A stretch of 64,000 nt of DNA from Peptococcaceae bacterium BRH_c8a (GCA_000961575.1 LADP01000018.1:243185-307184), one strand, 5' to 3'. Counted from the first letter of the stretch, positions 28,363-37,775 are shown. A program made the numbers and translations. The notes: generated by a model not told the origin, from the sequence alone.

Positions 28363-28398
28363 CGAAATCCTCTTTTCCTAACGGAAAAGGGGATTTCG
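28363..28398. terminator. Terminator-like hairpin after the hairpin array
   Basis: CGAAATCC-CTTTTCC pairs with GGAAAAG-GGATTTCG around a TAAC loop. The T run after it is weak on +. It lies between the array and the convergent GerM-type gene and could end either transcript. Confidence 0.6.
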
Positions 28399-28409
28399 CT
28401 TTGATTTAC

Positions 28410-29339
28410 CTATTTTGCTGCCGGGGGAAAGTCCCATTTCCATTGCCCGTTTTCACGTACCATATATGCTGTATAAGCTGCGTCGGGCTGTTCTTCGCCT
28501 TCCAGTACTTGGTCGCCTTTTATGGTTACTATAGCCATATCACCTTCTATTTTTTCCTCTGTTACCTGGTAGTTTTTCCAACTGCCCAAACCCTCGCTAA
28601 AAGCGGTGTACTCAATGTTGCCGGAACTCTCGTAAACTCCCCTGGCGTTGGCACCCATCAGAGCCCACATTTTTTCAATATCGGGTATTACAGCAATGAA
28701 TAGGTCAAGTGTGTCAGCCGGGCTAAGAGTGGCGATGGTTTCAGCGGCAGGATCCATGGTCAAGTTCTTAAACAGGGAACCTTCACCGGTAAAGGGACGT
28801 TCTTCGGTGCCGACCCGCTCTCCTTCAATCATTAATACCACCGACTTAATCCCGGGGACGGATGACATGGTCCAGGTAAGCTGTTCTAACACAGCATGCA
28901 GCCGGGCAGTACCGCCGAACTGTTCAAATTCCTGGCTAAAATTTAACATTACATGTGGGCGTTCCACTGTTAAATCAAGTAGTTTAGCATCGGGAAGGCT
29001 ATTGACCAAGCCCTGCTCTTTTTCTGTATTTGATGGTCCTTCATTTAGCAGTTCCAGTGCTTTTTTTGCTATCGCAGCGGGATCTTCGCTTTCTAAAACA
29101 ACTTCTCTGGTTACCGGCACTGCCTCAATTTTACCCTGGTTGTCCCGGGTAAAATAAATTTCCAAGGCGGTTTTATTTTTGTTTTCATCATTATTCGTGG
29201 GTTGCTCCTGACCGTTGCCGGCCGGCGGGTTGGTGTCTTTGGGGTCTTTGGCGGCGCAGCCCGTCAGGAGTGCGGCACTAAGTAAAACTGCCATAAAAAC
29301 TAAAGTGATTTTTTTCGAGTTCGTTTTTTTCAAGAACAA
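28410..29339 (-). CDS. GerM-type (GerMN domain) lipoprotein
   Basis: This protein of about 309 residues has a lipoprotein signal with lipobox Leu-Leu-Thr-Gly-Cys. A GerMN domain follows at about residues 60-200 (Ala-Leu-Glu-Ile-Tyr-Phe-Thr-Arg and Pro-Asp-Ala-Lys-Leu-Leu-Asp-Leu are typical), then a C-terminal domain that may be NTF2-like. GerM proteins act in spore formation and germination in the intermembrane space. The start is most likely TTG 29339, 11 bases after GAAAGGA; a longer ATG frame from 29378 has no ribosome site. Confidence 0.83.
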   Translation of the reverse strand: MFLKKTNSKKITLVFMAVLLSAALLTGCAAKDPKDTNPPAGNGQEQPTNNDENKNKTALEIYFTRDNQGKIEAVPVTREVVLESEDPAAIAKKALELLNEGPSNTEKEQGLVNSLPDAKLLDLTVERPHVMLNFSQEFEQFGGTARLHAVLEQLTWTMSSVPGIKSVVLMIEGERVGTEERPFTGEGSLFKNLTMDPAAETIATLSPADTLDLFIAVIPDIEKMWALMGANARGVYESSGNIEYTAFSEGLGSWKNYQVTEEKIEGDMAIVTIKGDQVLEGEEQPDAAYTAYMVRENGQWKWDFPPAAK

Positions 29340-29440
29340 TGGTATGTCCGTCCTTTCATTTCTTTTATTTGATTCCAATGACGGGACGGCTCTTAAAAAA
29401 GTTCCGTTTATTAAGTGGCAATATATGCAATCAAAAATAT

Positions 29441-29468
29441 AAAAAGCCCGGCTTTTTACTGCCGGGCT
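29441..29468 (-). terminator. Terminator of the GH57-GT4 operon
   Basis: On the complement strand AGCCCGGC pairs with GCCGGGCT, followed by TTTTTATATTT. It overlaps the stop of the fusion gene. Confidence 0.85.
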
Positions 29469-32259
29469 ACTCAGAGAATAGACTACCTTTCTTTATTGCT
29501 TCGGAGTATACCTCCCGGGTGGCGGCCGCTATTTGTTTCCAGCTGAATTTAACCATGATATTGCGCCGGGCCCGGTGGACAAAGTGCCGGGCCAGTTCTG
29601 TATTGCTGATAACTTCGGATACGTAGTGGGCCAGCATGTGTATGTCGCCGGGCGGGGAAAGGTATCCGTCCACCCCGTGCTCGATGACGTCGCTGAGGCC
29701 TCCGGTATCTGATACCACCACCGGTACACCGGCAGCCATAGCCTCAAGGGCCACGATACCGAATGGCTCATAGATGCTGGGGAACACAGCCACTGTAGCC
29801 TGGTGGAGCAATTTATTTCGGCCGGGGTCGTCCACAAAGCCTAGAAATTCCACTTGCTCAGACACACCGATGCTGTGGGCTAGTTTTTCCAGTTCTTGTT
29901 GATACGGGCCTTTGCCTGCCACCTGGAGTTTCACCGGGCCAACCGCCTCCATGATGGCCGGGAGTGCCGATATTAATACATGCACTCCTTTTTCGGACAC
30001 CAGCCGGCCCAGAAAAACGATAACTTTTCGCTTCTGACGTTCAACACTATCGGTTCCCAACCCGGTGGTTATGTTGTCTGGGTCTACACCGTTAGGAATT
30101 ACCCTTATCTTGTCAGCGGGCTGGTCAAATAGAGTTGCTATCTCATGCCCCATGTAACGGCTGCAACCGATAACCAGGTCGGCTTGCCGGGCTAGTTCCC
30201 CTTCCAATTGATGAATATGTCGCTGCAGATCGGTGTGCAGCCCCCGGTTGCGGCCGTGCTCGGTAGCGTGGATGGTAGCTACAAGCGGTAGTTTACAGCG
30301 GTGGGAGATGGTGACGGCGGCGGTACCTACCAGCCAGTCATGGGCATGGATGAGGTCAAATTTATCATAAACTTCCATCATTTTAATGGATAAGTCCAAC
30401 ATGCCGTTATTAAGCTGCTCCACCCAGTCCATAAAATTATCGGCGGTCAGACGATTGGGGTGAATCCTGTGCACGTGCACACCTTTGTCCAGGGTATAAA
30501 CTCCCTGCTTTGCTACCGGGCAGGTGATTACGTGCACCTGACTGCCCGCCTCGGCTAGGGCCACGGAAAGATCGTGTACGTGCCTGGCCAGTCCGCCGAC
30601 GGTTTTGGGTGGGTACTCCCAGGAGAGGATTAACACTCGGTACACCGGCTGTTGCTTGGGTTTTGCAGCTGCCGTGTCGCTTCGGAACACCTGATAGTCA
30701 ATATCCGGTAGAAACGGTGAGCGTGTCTCGATCTCCGTCAGTGTTTCTACATCCACCTCGTTTTTTTCCAGCATTTCAGCAAGCATATTAAACCGGCCGG
30801 CGTGGTTTTTAAACCGCTTTACGGCGTAGTCTACGGTGGTGCCCGAATGCATAATAAACGGCCAGTCGCTGCTCTGGGCCAGTAATAGTTCCCGGGCTGC
30901 CTGGTTTAGGCATCTTTTGTCAGGATCCTCAGTAACCTGGTGCAGGTCAGCCAGTTCGGACATCCTGTCCTCGGCCCGGTGCAGGTGCCAGTAAATCCAG
31001 TCAGTGGATGGGTTAAGCCAGTATTGGTTATACCCGCCGGCGCCCCAACTGGACATTGGTATTTCCACGGTCTGGCTTTGGGGGTATTCATGCAGATAAC
31101 CACCTGGCGTGACCATGCGCAGGGAGTTGCCGGCCGCTGTTTCCCGGCACAGGAATTCCAGCCAGGCGGGACCTTCGTACCACCAGTGGCCGAATAACTC
31201 GGCGTCGTACGGGGCGGTAATCATCGGGATGCGATCCATGCTCCGACCTGCCTTTTGCGCCTGTTCCAGGCGGCGGTGGTGGAAGTCCTTGGCGTCCCGG
31301 ACTGCCCGCTCCAGGGCATGTTCCGGCAGGTAGGGTTCTTTTTGCCGGTCCGGGCCCGAAATACGGTGATACTTGAAGCCAGTGTCGATACGAATATGCC
31401 CGTCGGGTAGGTAGTGGCCCACGTAATCAAGGTTCAGGTCGTAACCGATATCGCGGTAAAATTCCCGGTAGAGCGGGTCACCTGGATAGCCTGCGTGCCG
31501 GTCCCACACCTGGCGGGAAGATTCCGGGTCTCTGCCGAAAACAGCTACCCCGGGCCGGGTGCAGACCGGAGCATAAATGCCGTAATAGGGAGCGGGACGG
31601 CTGTTGGTGATACCATGCTGATCCACAAAAAAGTATTTTATGCCATACTCAGCTAGAATCTCGTCCACCCCGGGGGCGAAACCACATTCGGGTAACCAGA
31701 TGCCCGCAGGTGGATGGCCAAAATGGCGGGTGTAAAGATCCAGTGCCGGCTTCACCTGCCCACGCCAGCCCTCCCTGCTTCTAATCAGGGGCAGGAAGCC
31801 GTGGGTGGCGCAAGTAGTGATAATTTCCAGGTATCCTTGCCGCTGTAACTGTTTTAGAGGGAGCAGCGGGTTATGACCGCATTCCAGGTATAAATTGCGG
31901 GCCCGAGTAATTTTTTGCATGTAAAAATTGGGCAAGTGGCCGTAATTGGCATCACCGCCCAAACGTTTTTCTTCCAGTCCGGCCAGTGCCAGCAATTTAT
32001 TCAGGTGTTCCATGTAGCGCTGCTGCAGCAATTCGTTGGTCAGCATGGTGATTAGAGTGGGAGATAGGGACAAGGTAATCCGGTAATTGATTCTGTCCCG
32101 GGCCAGGGCTTGAAAAACATCAATTAAAGGCAGGTAGCATTCGGTCAGGGCTTCATACAGCCAGCGTTCCTCCAGGGCTTCGCTCTGTTCCGGATGGTAT
32201 ACATAGGGCAGGTGCCCATGCAGCACCAGCGCCAGGTATCCGGCAGGCATATCGCTCAC
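29467..32259 (-). CDS. GH57 glucan branching enzyme fused to GT4 glycosyltransferase
   Basis: This 930-residue protein joins two glycogen enzymes. Residues 1-530 are a family 57 glycoside hydrolase (DUF1957 branching-enzyme type) with His-Gly-His-Leu-Pro-Tyr-Val near residue 14, a nucleophile region Trp-Leu-Pro-Glu-Cys-Gly-Phe, and an acid Asp in Ala-Pro-Tyr-Asp-Ala-Glu-Leu-Phe-Gly-His-Trp-Trp. From about residue 545 there is a GT-B family 4 transferase (Leu-Ser-Trp-Glu-Tyr-Pro-Pro and Glu-Pro-Phe-Gly-Ile-Val-Ala-Leu-Glu-Ala). It should elongate and branch alpha-glucan. Its start overlaps the DUF4912 stop by four bases. It lies 0.8 kb from the divergent glgP. Confidence 0.93.
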   Translation of the reverse strand: MSDMPAGYLALVLHGHLPYVYHPEQSEALEERWLYEALTECYLPLIDVFQALARDRINYRITLSLSPTLITMLTNELLQQRYMEHLNKLLALAGLEEKRLGGDANYGHLPNFYMQKITRARNLYLECGHNPLLPLKQLQRQGYLEIITTCATHGFLPLIRSREGWRGQVKPALDLYTRHFGHPPAGIWLPECGFAPGVDEILAEYGIKYFFVDQHGITNSRPAPYYGIYAPVCTRPGVAVFGRDPESSRQVWDRHAGYPGDPLYREFYRDIGYDLNLDYVGHYLPDGHIRIDTGFKYHRISGPDRQKEPYLPEHALERAVRDAKDFHHRRLEQAQKAGRSMDRIPMITAPYDAELFGHWWYEGPAWLEFLCRETAAGNSLRMVTPGGYLHEYPQSQTVEIPMSSWGAGGYNQYWLNPSTDWIYWHLHRAEDRMSELADLHQVTEDPDKRCLNQAARELLLAQSSDWPFIMHSGTTVDYAVKRFKNHAGRFNMLAEMLEKNEVDVETLTEIETRSPFLPDIDYQVFRSDTAAAKPKQQPVYRVLILSWEYPPKTVGGLARHVHDLSVALAEAGSQVHVITCPVAKQGVYTLDKGVHVHRIHPNRLTADNFMDWVEQLNNGMLDLSIKMMEVYDKFDLIHAHDWLVGTAAVTISHRCKLPLVATIHATEHGRNRGLHTDLQRHIHQLEGELARQADLVIGCSRYMGHEIATLFDQPADKIRVIPNGVDPDNITTGLGTDSVERQKRKVIVFLGRLVSEKGVHVLISALPAIMEAVGPVKLQVAGKGPYQQELEKLAHSIGVSEQVEFLGFVDDPGRNKLLHQATVAVFPSIYEPFGIVALEAMAAGVPVVVSDTGGLSDVIEHGVDGYLSPPGDIHMLAHYVSEVISNTELARHFVHRARRNIMVKFSWKQIAAATREVYSEAIKKGSLFSE

Positions 32260-32801
32260 TTCCTCTCGGGGCTGTCGTCTTTTTTGATGCCCATGTAAAA
32301 TGACATGGAGTCAATAAGCTCCTGCACCGTTGCCTTGACGGGTTGTTCGTCGGTAGTGGTTGTGGCCGTTGTGGCTTTAGTCGCTGTGGTGATTTCTACG
32401 GGTTGCCACCGGGGCTGTAAGGCGGTGGCGGTGGCGGTGGCTGGTGATGCTGGTGGAACTTCAACGATGTTTGATTTAATAAAACTATAAAAACGGTGGC
32501 CGTTTTCCCAGCCCATTTCGGCCCTGTAGCGACACGCCGGTTTTAGGTAGTGGAAGTACCAGTCATTGGTTAACGGGGGTAGTTCCACGCTTTGCACCAG
32601 CCGGGGATTTTCGCTTTCATGCCCCGATTCAGACGATAGCTCATACAGTTTAAGTACCAATAAGCGTTCCTGCAGTGTTTTGGTTTGCCCGAAGGCCAGC
32701 TCCCAGTATAGGAAAACCGAATTCGGATTGACTACCAGCATGGTTAAAGTGTTTTCATCGTACCAACGCGGAAGTTCCATCTGGTCAATATCGCGGGTCA
32801 C
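32256..32801 (-). CDS. DUF4912 domain protein
   Basis: This 181-residue protein contains the DUF4912 core at about residues 8-105 (Asn-Ser-Val-Phe-Leu-Tyr-Trp-Glu-Leu), followed by an Ala/Thr-rich tail. DUF4912 proteins are often encoded next to glycogen GH57/GT4 genes, and this one overlaps the fusion gene. It may bind glucan or the enzymes, but no function is established. ATG 32801 lies just after a GGGGGTC ribosome-site-like tract. Confidence 0.8.
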   Translation of the reverse strand: MTRDIDQMELPRWYDENTLTMLVVNPNSVFLYWELAFGQTKTLQERLLVLKLYELSSESGHESENPRLVQSVELPPLTNDWYFHYLKPACRYRAEMGWENGHRFYSFIKSNIVEVPPASPATATATALQPRWQPVEITTATKATTATTTTDEQPVKATVQELIDSMSFYMGIKKDDSPERK

Positions 32802-32974
32802 AGGAAGACCCCCTTTCTGGTATGGCTTGATAAGTATATTATAGCAAAATATAGAAAAGGATGTTAATTAACAGATTATTAAATTTTACCAATAATATAT
32901 TAAAAATTGACAACAGACGTGGAAAATTCAGGGCATAGACATTATAATGGGGAATAATAAATGCTCAGGCGCCG

Positions 32975-33001
32975 GGAGTCAGAAGTTAGGAGTCAGAATG
33001 A
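32975..33001. repeat. Heptanucleotide tandem repeat (GGAGTCA type), copy 2
   Basis: The units GGAGTCA, GAAGTTA, GGAGTCA and GAATGAG follow in 7-base register in the gap between the DUF4912 gene and glgP. They match the array at 13611. Confidence 0.8.
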
Positions 33002-33072
33002 GGGAAACGGTTCTTGAATAATAATGAAGAATAAAACGAAGCGCTGGTAAGGAGGCTTAATCTGTTATCATT

Positions 33073-35622
33073 ATGTACCCGTATCGTACTATTTCGGTAA
33101 TTCCGCGCCTGCCGGATCCCATAAAACGGCTTAGGGAACTGGCATTTAATCTTTGGTTTAGTTGGGAAGACTCCGCCTTGGAACTTTTTCGCTCCATCAA
33201 CCCGACCCTCTGGGAAAACGTATACCATAACCCGGTGCTTTTTTTGCTTCAAGTACGGGAGGAAGATCTTAATGAGGCGGCCAGTAATCGCAGTTTCCTG
33301 GAACGATATGCCAGCGTGGTTAATGATTTTGACCGTTATATGCAGGATGAAACCTGGTGCGGCACTCAGCCCAAGAAGGAAGGCGAACATCTAATCGCCT
33401 ATTTTTCAGCCGAGTTCGGTCTGCACGAGTCATACCCTATTTATTCCGGGGGTTTGGGCCTGCTGGCCGGCGACCATTGTAAAGCGGCCAGCGATCTGGG
33501 ACTGCCATTTGTAGGCGTGGGCCTACTCTATAAGTTCGGTTACTTTACCCAGTTAATCAACCGGGAAGGACGCCAGGAGGAACACTACCCGTACCATAAT
33601 TTCCGTGAAATGCCGGTAACTCCGGTACTTGATAAAGATGGTAAAGATGTGATTATTACCGTAGAATTACCCGGCCGCCATGTTTGCGCCCGGGTATGGC
33701 GGATGAATGTGGGTAGGTGTAGTATAATCTTCCTGGATGCTGATCTGGCCGTTAATAACCGGGATGACCGGACGCTTACCGCCCAGCTTTACGGAGGCAA
33801 CCAGGATACCCGCATCAGCCAGGAGATACTCTTGGGCATTGGCGGTGTCCGGGCACTCAGGGCTATGGGGTTACAGCCTACGGTATGGCATATTAACGAA
33901 GGGCATGCTGCTTTTCTGCTGGTGGAGAGAATGCGGGAAATGATTGAAGAGCAGGGTATGCCGGCAGGTCCGGTGATGGAATTACTTCGGGCGGATACCA
34001 TTTTTACTACCCATACTCCAGTACCGGCCGGACATGATGTTTTCAGTCCCGAGATGATTGATCTTTACCTTGGTCATTATTATGGGCGTTTGGGCCTATC
34101 CAGGGAACAGTTTTACGAACTAGGTCACGATCATGGCCGTCATGGTTTTAACATGACCATGCTGGCCTTGGGGCGTTCGGGATTCTGCAACGGGGTCAGC
34201 CGGCTGCACGGCCAGGTTACCCGGGCTATGTTTCACCACCTCTACAAGGGACTGCCCGAGGAAGAAGTGCCCATCGGACACGTGACCAACGGAGTGCACA
34301 CTTTGACTTGGCTGGCTCCCGGTGTACGTGAGCTGTTTGACGGCTACCTGGAGCAAGGCTGGGATACCCGCGTGTCCGACCCGGACTGCTGGAAAGGAGT
34401 AGACAGCATTCCTGACCAGGAACTTTGGACGATGCACAGCTTGCAAAAGGAGAAGGCCCTGGACTTCGCCCGCAAAAAGCTCGTTGAGCAGCGCATGCGC
34501 AACAGGGAGACCATGGATCGCATCAGCGAAGTGGATGATTACTTGCGGCCCCAAGTGCTGACCATTGGGTTTTCTCGGCGTTTTGCCACCTACAAGCGGG
34601 CCGACCTGTTGTTCAGGGATCTGGCACGGCTTAACGATCTGGTTAATAACCCCAGGCAGCCGGTACAATTTGTGTTTGCCGGTAAAGCTCACCCTGCGGA
34701 CGTACCGGGGCATGATTTGATTAAATTGATTAACGAAGTTTCCAAGGAAGAACGCTTTCGGGGCAAGGTGGTGTTCCTGGAGAATTACGATATTAATGTA
34801 TCACGCTACCTGCTTCAAGGAGTGGACGTATGGCTTAACACTCCCCGCAGACCTTTCGAGGCCAGCGGCACCAGCGGCATGAAAGCAGCTATCAACGGCG
34901 TGCTGAACTGTAGCGTGCTGGACGGTTGGTGGCCGGAAGCTTTTAATGGAGCAAATGGTTTTATGGTGGGAACAGATTGGGATTTCTCTGACGAGGAAAC
35001 CCAGGATCGTTATGATTTCAACGCTCTGTACACACTACTTGAGGAGGATGTGGTTCCGGCTTATTACGAGCGGGAAGATGACATACCAAAACATTGGGTT
35101 AAATGGATGAAAGAATCAATTAAATCTATAGCACCTTATTTCAGCACTGAACGGATGGTTATGGAGTATGCTAAAAAATATTATTTTCCAGCCATGGAGC
35201 GACATACTGTTTTTTATGCAGACGGTTATCGCGTAGGCAGTGAATTGTATGCATTAAAAAAATTTTTGCAGGAAAACTGGCACCATATTAAGGTTTTATC
35301 CGTTAAGACTGACGGTGCCAAAAATATTCATCCGGATGAAAAGATGCTTATTGGGGTCGAGGTTGAACTGGGCCCGGTTAAACCCGAGCAGGTACGGGTG
35401 GAAATAGCTTATGGTGAAGTTTGGGAAAAAGGTCTGCGTGATATTCAAACCACTCCCCTAATGTTGGAAGAGGGCGCGGGTGATGATGGAAGGTCGGTTT
35501 ACAAAGGTGAGATCTGCCTACCCCAGGGCATGTTTGGTTATACAGTGCGGGTTCGGCCACACAGTCCGCATTTTGCCGGCCGGTTTGAACTACCGTTAGT
35601 GGCCTGGTCACCGCCGTTTTAA
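33073..35622 (+). CDS. glgP: Alpha-glucan phosphorylase with DUF3417 N terminus
   Basis: This 849-residue family 35 phosphorylase releases glucose-1-phosphate from glycogen. Its N-terminal DUF3417 segment (Ala-Phe-Asn-Leu-Trp-Phe-Ser-Trp) and length mark the bacterial/archaeal alpha-glucan phosphorylase branch. The PLP-binding lysine lies in Gly-Thr-Ser-Gly-Met-Lys-Ala-Ala. ATG 33073 is 17 bases after the AAGGAGG site, unusually far, so an upstream ATT or ATC start is possible. It is divergent from the glycogen synthesis genes, so synthesis and breakdown share one intergenic region. Confidence 0.95.
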   Translation: MYPYRTISVIPRLPDPIKRLRELAFNLWFSWEDSALELFRSINPTLWENVYHNPVLFLLQVREEDLNEAASNRSFLERYASVVNDFDRYMQDETWCGTQPKKEGEHLIAYFSAEFGLHESYPIYSGGLGLLAGDHCKAASDLGLPFVGVGLLYKFGYFTQLINREGRQEEHYPYHNFREMPVTPVLDKDGKDVIITVELPGRHVCARVWRMNVGRCSIIFLDADLAVNNRDDRTLTAQLYGGNQDTRISQEILLGIGGVRALRAMGLQPTVWHINEGHAAFLLVERMREMIEEQGMPAGPVMELLRADTIFTTHTPVPAGHDVFSPEMIDLYLGHYYGRLGLSREQFYELGHDHGRHGFNMTMLALGRSGFCNGVSRLHGQVTRAMFHHLYKGLPEEEVPIGHVTNGVHTLTWLAPGVRELFDGYLEQGWDTRVSDPDCWKGVDSIPDQELWTMHSLQKEKALDFARKKLVEQRMRNRETMDRISEVDDYLRPQVLTIGFSRRFATYKRADLLFRDLARLNDLVNNPRQPVQFVFAGKAHPADVPGHDLIKLINEVSKEERFRGKVVFLENYDINVSRYLLQGVDVWLNTPRRPFEASGTSGMKAAINGVLNCSVLDGWWPEAFNGANGFMVGTDWDFSDEETQDRYDFNALYTLLEEDVVPAYYEREDDIPKHWVKWMKESIKSIAPYFSTERMVMEYAKKYYFPAMERHTVFYADGYRVGSELYALKKFLQENWHHIKVLSVKTDGAKNIHPDEKMLIGVEVELGPVKPEQVRVEIAYGEVWEKGLRDIQTTPLMLEEGAGDDGRSVYKGEICLPQGMFGYTVRVRPHSPHFAGRFELPLVAWSPPF

Positions 35623-35656
35623 AAAAGTCCAAAGTTAATATTATTTCATAAAAAAC

Positions 35657-35684
35657 TTCGACCTTTGACCTTCGACCTTCAATT
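35657..35684. repeat. Heptanucleotide tandem repeat (TTCGACC type)
   Basis: Units TTCGACC, TTTGACC, TTCGACC and TTCAATT follow in 7-base register between glgP and the uracil-DNA glycosylase gene. The unit differs from the GGAGTCA arrays but the period is the same. Confidence 0.7.
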
Positions 35685-35709
35685 AGACATTTATGTGAGG
35701 TAAAATAAC

Positions 35710-36276
35710 TTGAAGCAACATTCATTGCAACACCTGTACGAACGAATACGCCGGTGCAGTTGTGATTGCCCGGGTGAGAGGCAGGGTGCCGGTACGGTCA
35801 GGGATACCGGTAATCCGGAAGTTGGGGTAGTGCTGCTGGGGGAAGCACCTGGCAGGGAGGAAATCAAGCGTGGTGCCCCCTTCGTGGGGCAGGCCGGAAT
35901 TAATCTGGACGGTTATCTGCGACTGGCCGACCTGACACGATCCGACGTCTTGATCACCAACACGGTCAAGTGCCGTCCCACCAAGAACGACGGGCGGGCT
36001 AACCGTCGGCCCACCGGGTGTGAAATAAGATCCTGCGCCCGCTGGCTGGACGAGGAATTGCAAATCCTTGCGCCGCGGTTAGTCATCGCTCTGGGGGACG
36101 TGGCTCTAAAGAGGCTTGGCGGGCAGGCCAAACGTATAGGTGAATGCCACGGCGAGCCGCTGATGTTAAACGGAATTACGGTCATACCCATGTACCACCC
36201 GGCCGCCGTCATATACCGTCGCCAACTGGAACCGGTCATCGCCGCCGACTTCACCAATCTGCAAAAATGGCTATAG
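35710..36276 (+). CDS. Uracil-DNA glycosylase, Fe-S family 4/5 type
   Basis: This 188-residue enzyme removes uracil from DNA. It has Gly-Glu-Ala-Pro-Gly-Arg-Glu-Glu with Gly-Ala-Pro-Phe-Val-Gly-Gln-Ala-Gly after it, Asn-Thr-Val-Lys-Cys-Arg-Pro and the His-Pro-Ala-Ala motif near the C terminus. Cysteines at the N terminus and in Cys-Glu-Ile-Arg-Ser-Cys fit the 4Fe-4S cluster. The start is TTG 35710, after a GTGAGGT site. Confidence 0.92.
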   Translation: MKQHSLQHLYERIRRCSCDCPGERQGAGTVRDTGNPEVGVVLLGEAPGREEIKRGAPFVGQAGINLDGYLRLADLTRSDVLITNTVKCRPTKNDGRANRRPTGCEIRSCARWLDEELQILAPRLVIALGDVALKRLGGQAKRIGECHGEPLMLNGITVIPMYHPAAVIYRRQLEPVIAADFTNLQKWL

Positions 36277-36326
36277 TGGGGGCAGTCTTGGTGCGTAAAA
36301 ACTAAAAGACGTTTAGGAGGGAACCA

Positions 36327-37043
36327 GTGAAAATAGCTGTTTTTTCTGATGTGCACGGCAACAGGCACGCTCTGGAAATGGTCTTGCAAGACATTGCAGT
36401 CCGCAACCCGGATTTAACGGTTTGCCTGGGTGACCTGGTGGGTTACAATGCCTTTCCGAGCGAAGTGGTGCGTCTAATCCGGGAAAACGGCATTGCCACC
36501 GTAATAGGCAATTACGACGATGCCATAGCCAACAGCCGGATGGTGTGCGGTTGTGATTATAAAGACGTAAAGGCCGCCGAATTGGGGATTAAATCAATTA
36601 CCTGGACAGTGGAAAACACCGGCCCCGAGGAAAAGGAGTTTTTGCGTTCGCTGCCGGATAAGCTGCTCAGTAAACTTGGCGGTTATCAGGTGTTGTTTGT
36701 CCACGGAAGCCCCCGTAAATTAAACGAATACCTTTTTGAGGATACTACGGCAGGTGATGTGTTGGCCATGATGCAGGATGCCAGCGCCGATGTTTTGATA
36801 TGCGGGCACACCCACCTGCCCTATCACCGGGTAATTGAAGGGCGCCACGTCATCAACGTTGGCAGTGTGGGTAAGCCCAAACACGGTGATCCGGATGCAG
36901 TTTACGCCTTGGTAGAGTTTAACGGTGGCGTGCAAACCAAGTTTATTAAGGTTCCGTACGACCACGAAGCCGCCGCTAGGGCAGTTGAAAACGCCGGGCT
37001 GCCGAAAGAATTCGCTGCCATACTGCGCACCGGACGTGGTTAG
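36327..37043 (+). CDS. YfcE-like metallophosphoesterase
   Basis: This 238-residue calcineurin-like phosphoesterase has all metal motifs: Asp-Val-His-Gly-Asn, Gly-Asp-Leu-Val-Gly, Gly-Asn-Tyr-Asp, Val-His-Gly-Ser and Gly-His-Thr-His. The natural substrate is not known for this branch. GTG 36327 has an AGGAGGGA site. It is 50 bases after the glycosylase gene and may share its transcript. Confidence 0.92.
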   Translation: MKIAVFSDVHGNRHALEMVLQDIAVRNPDLTVCLGDLVGYNAFPSEVVRLIRENGIATVIGNYDDAIANSRMVCGCDYKDVKAAELGIKSITWTVENTGPEEKEFLRSLPDKLLSKLGGYQVLFVHGSPRKLNEYLFEDTTAGDVLAMMQDASADVLICGHTHLPYHRVIEGRHVINVGSVGKPKHGDPDAVYALVEFNGGVQTKFIKVPYDHEAAARAVENAGLPKEFAAILRTGRG

Positions 37044-37141
37044 AGTTTAATGTAAACCAGGATTTCCTTATTGCAGCCCCGAATTAAACACGTAAAACGG
37101 TTTTTATTTTACCAACGGGGAATCTGGCAGGAGGAGAAAAT

Positions 37142-37747
37142 TTGATCATATCTGTTATTTTAGGCCATCCCGATAATGGAAGTTTTAGCCACGCCATTGC
37201 TGAAACAGCGGTACGGGCATTAGAAGAAAACGGGCACGAAGTAGTTTTCCATGATTTATATAAGGAAGGATTTGACCCGGTACTGCCAGGGGACCAGATT
37301 CCCAAGGGGGCGCCTTTGGCTCCGGTGATAAGAATACACTGTGATGAGATATCGGTTGCGGACGGGCTAATTATTGTCCACCCGAACTGGTGGGGCATGC
37401 CCCCGGCAATACTTAAAGGCTGGGTGGATCGTGTTCTTTGTGCCGGGGTAGCCTATGAATTTGTGGGCGACGACGGCGGCGAAGGTGTTCCGATGGGCTT
37501 GCTTAAGGCCAGGATGGCCTTGGTTATTAACACCTCTAACACACCCCTGGAACGGGAACAAAACGTTTTCGGCGACCCCCTGGAATTAATCTGGAGAAAC
37601 TGCATCTTTGACCTGTGCGGTGTAAAAGGTTTTAAACGTAAAATGTACGGGGTTATGGTAACCAGCACACCGGAGCAAAGAGCGGCCTGGCTGGAAGACG
37701 TAAAGGAAAGGGTGGACAGGTTGTTTCCCGCTTTGTCTATTACATAA
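37142..37747 (+). CDS. Flavodoxin-fold NAD(P)H dehydrogenase (quinone)
   Basis: This 201-residue protein matches the MdaB/YwrO/NQO flavodoxin-like family. It has Gly-His-Pro near residue 10, the His-Asp-Leu-Tyr segment, and Pro-Asn-Trp-Trp-Gly-Met-Pro-Pro. Such FMN or FAD enzymes reduce quinones by two electrons. TTG 37142 follows an AGGAGGAG site six bases upstream. Confidence 0.88.
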   Translation: MIISVILGHPDNGSFSHAIAETAVRALEENGHEVVFHDLYKEGFDPVLPGDQIPKGAPLAPVIRIHCDEISVADGLIIVHPNWWGMPPAILKGWVDRVLCAGVAYEFVGDDGGEGVPMGLLKARMALVINTSNTPLEREQNVFGDPLELIWRNCIFDLCGVKGFKRKMYGVMVTSTPEQRAAWLEDVKERVDRLFPALSIT

Positions 37748-37775
37748 CTTTTTTTGGTACCGGGAGATGTTAAAT

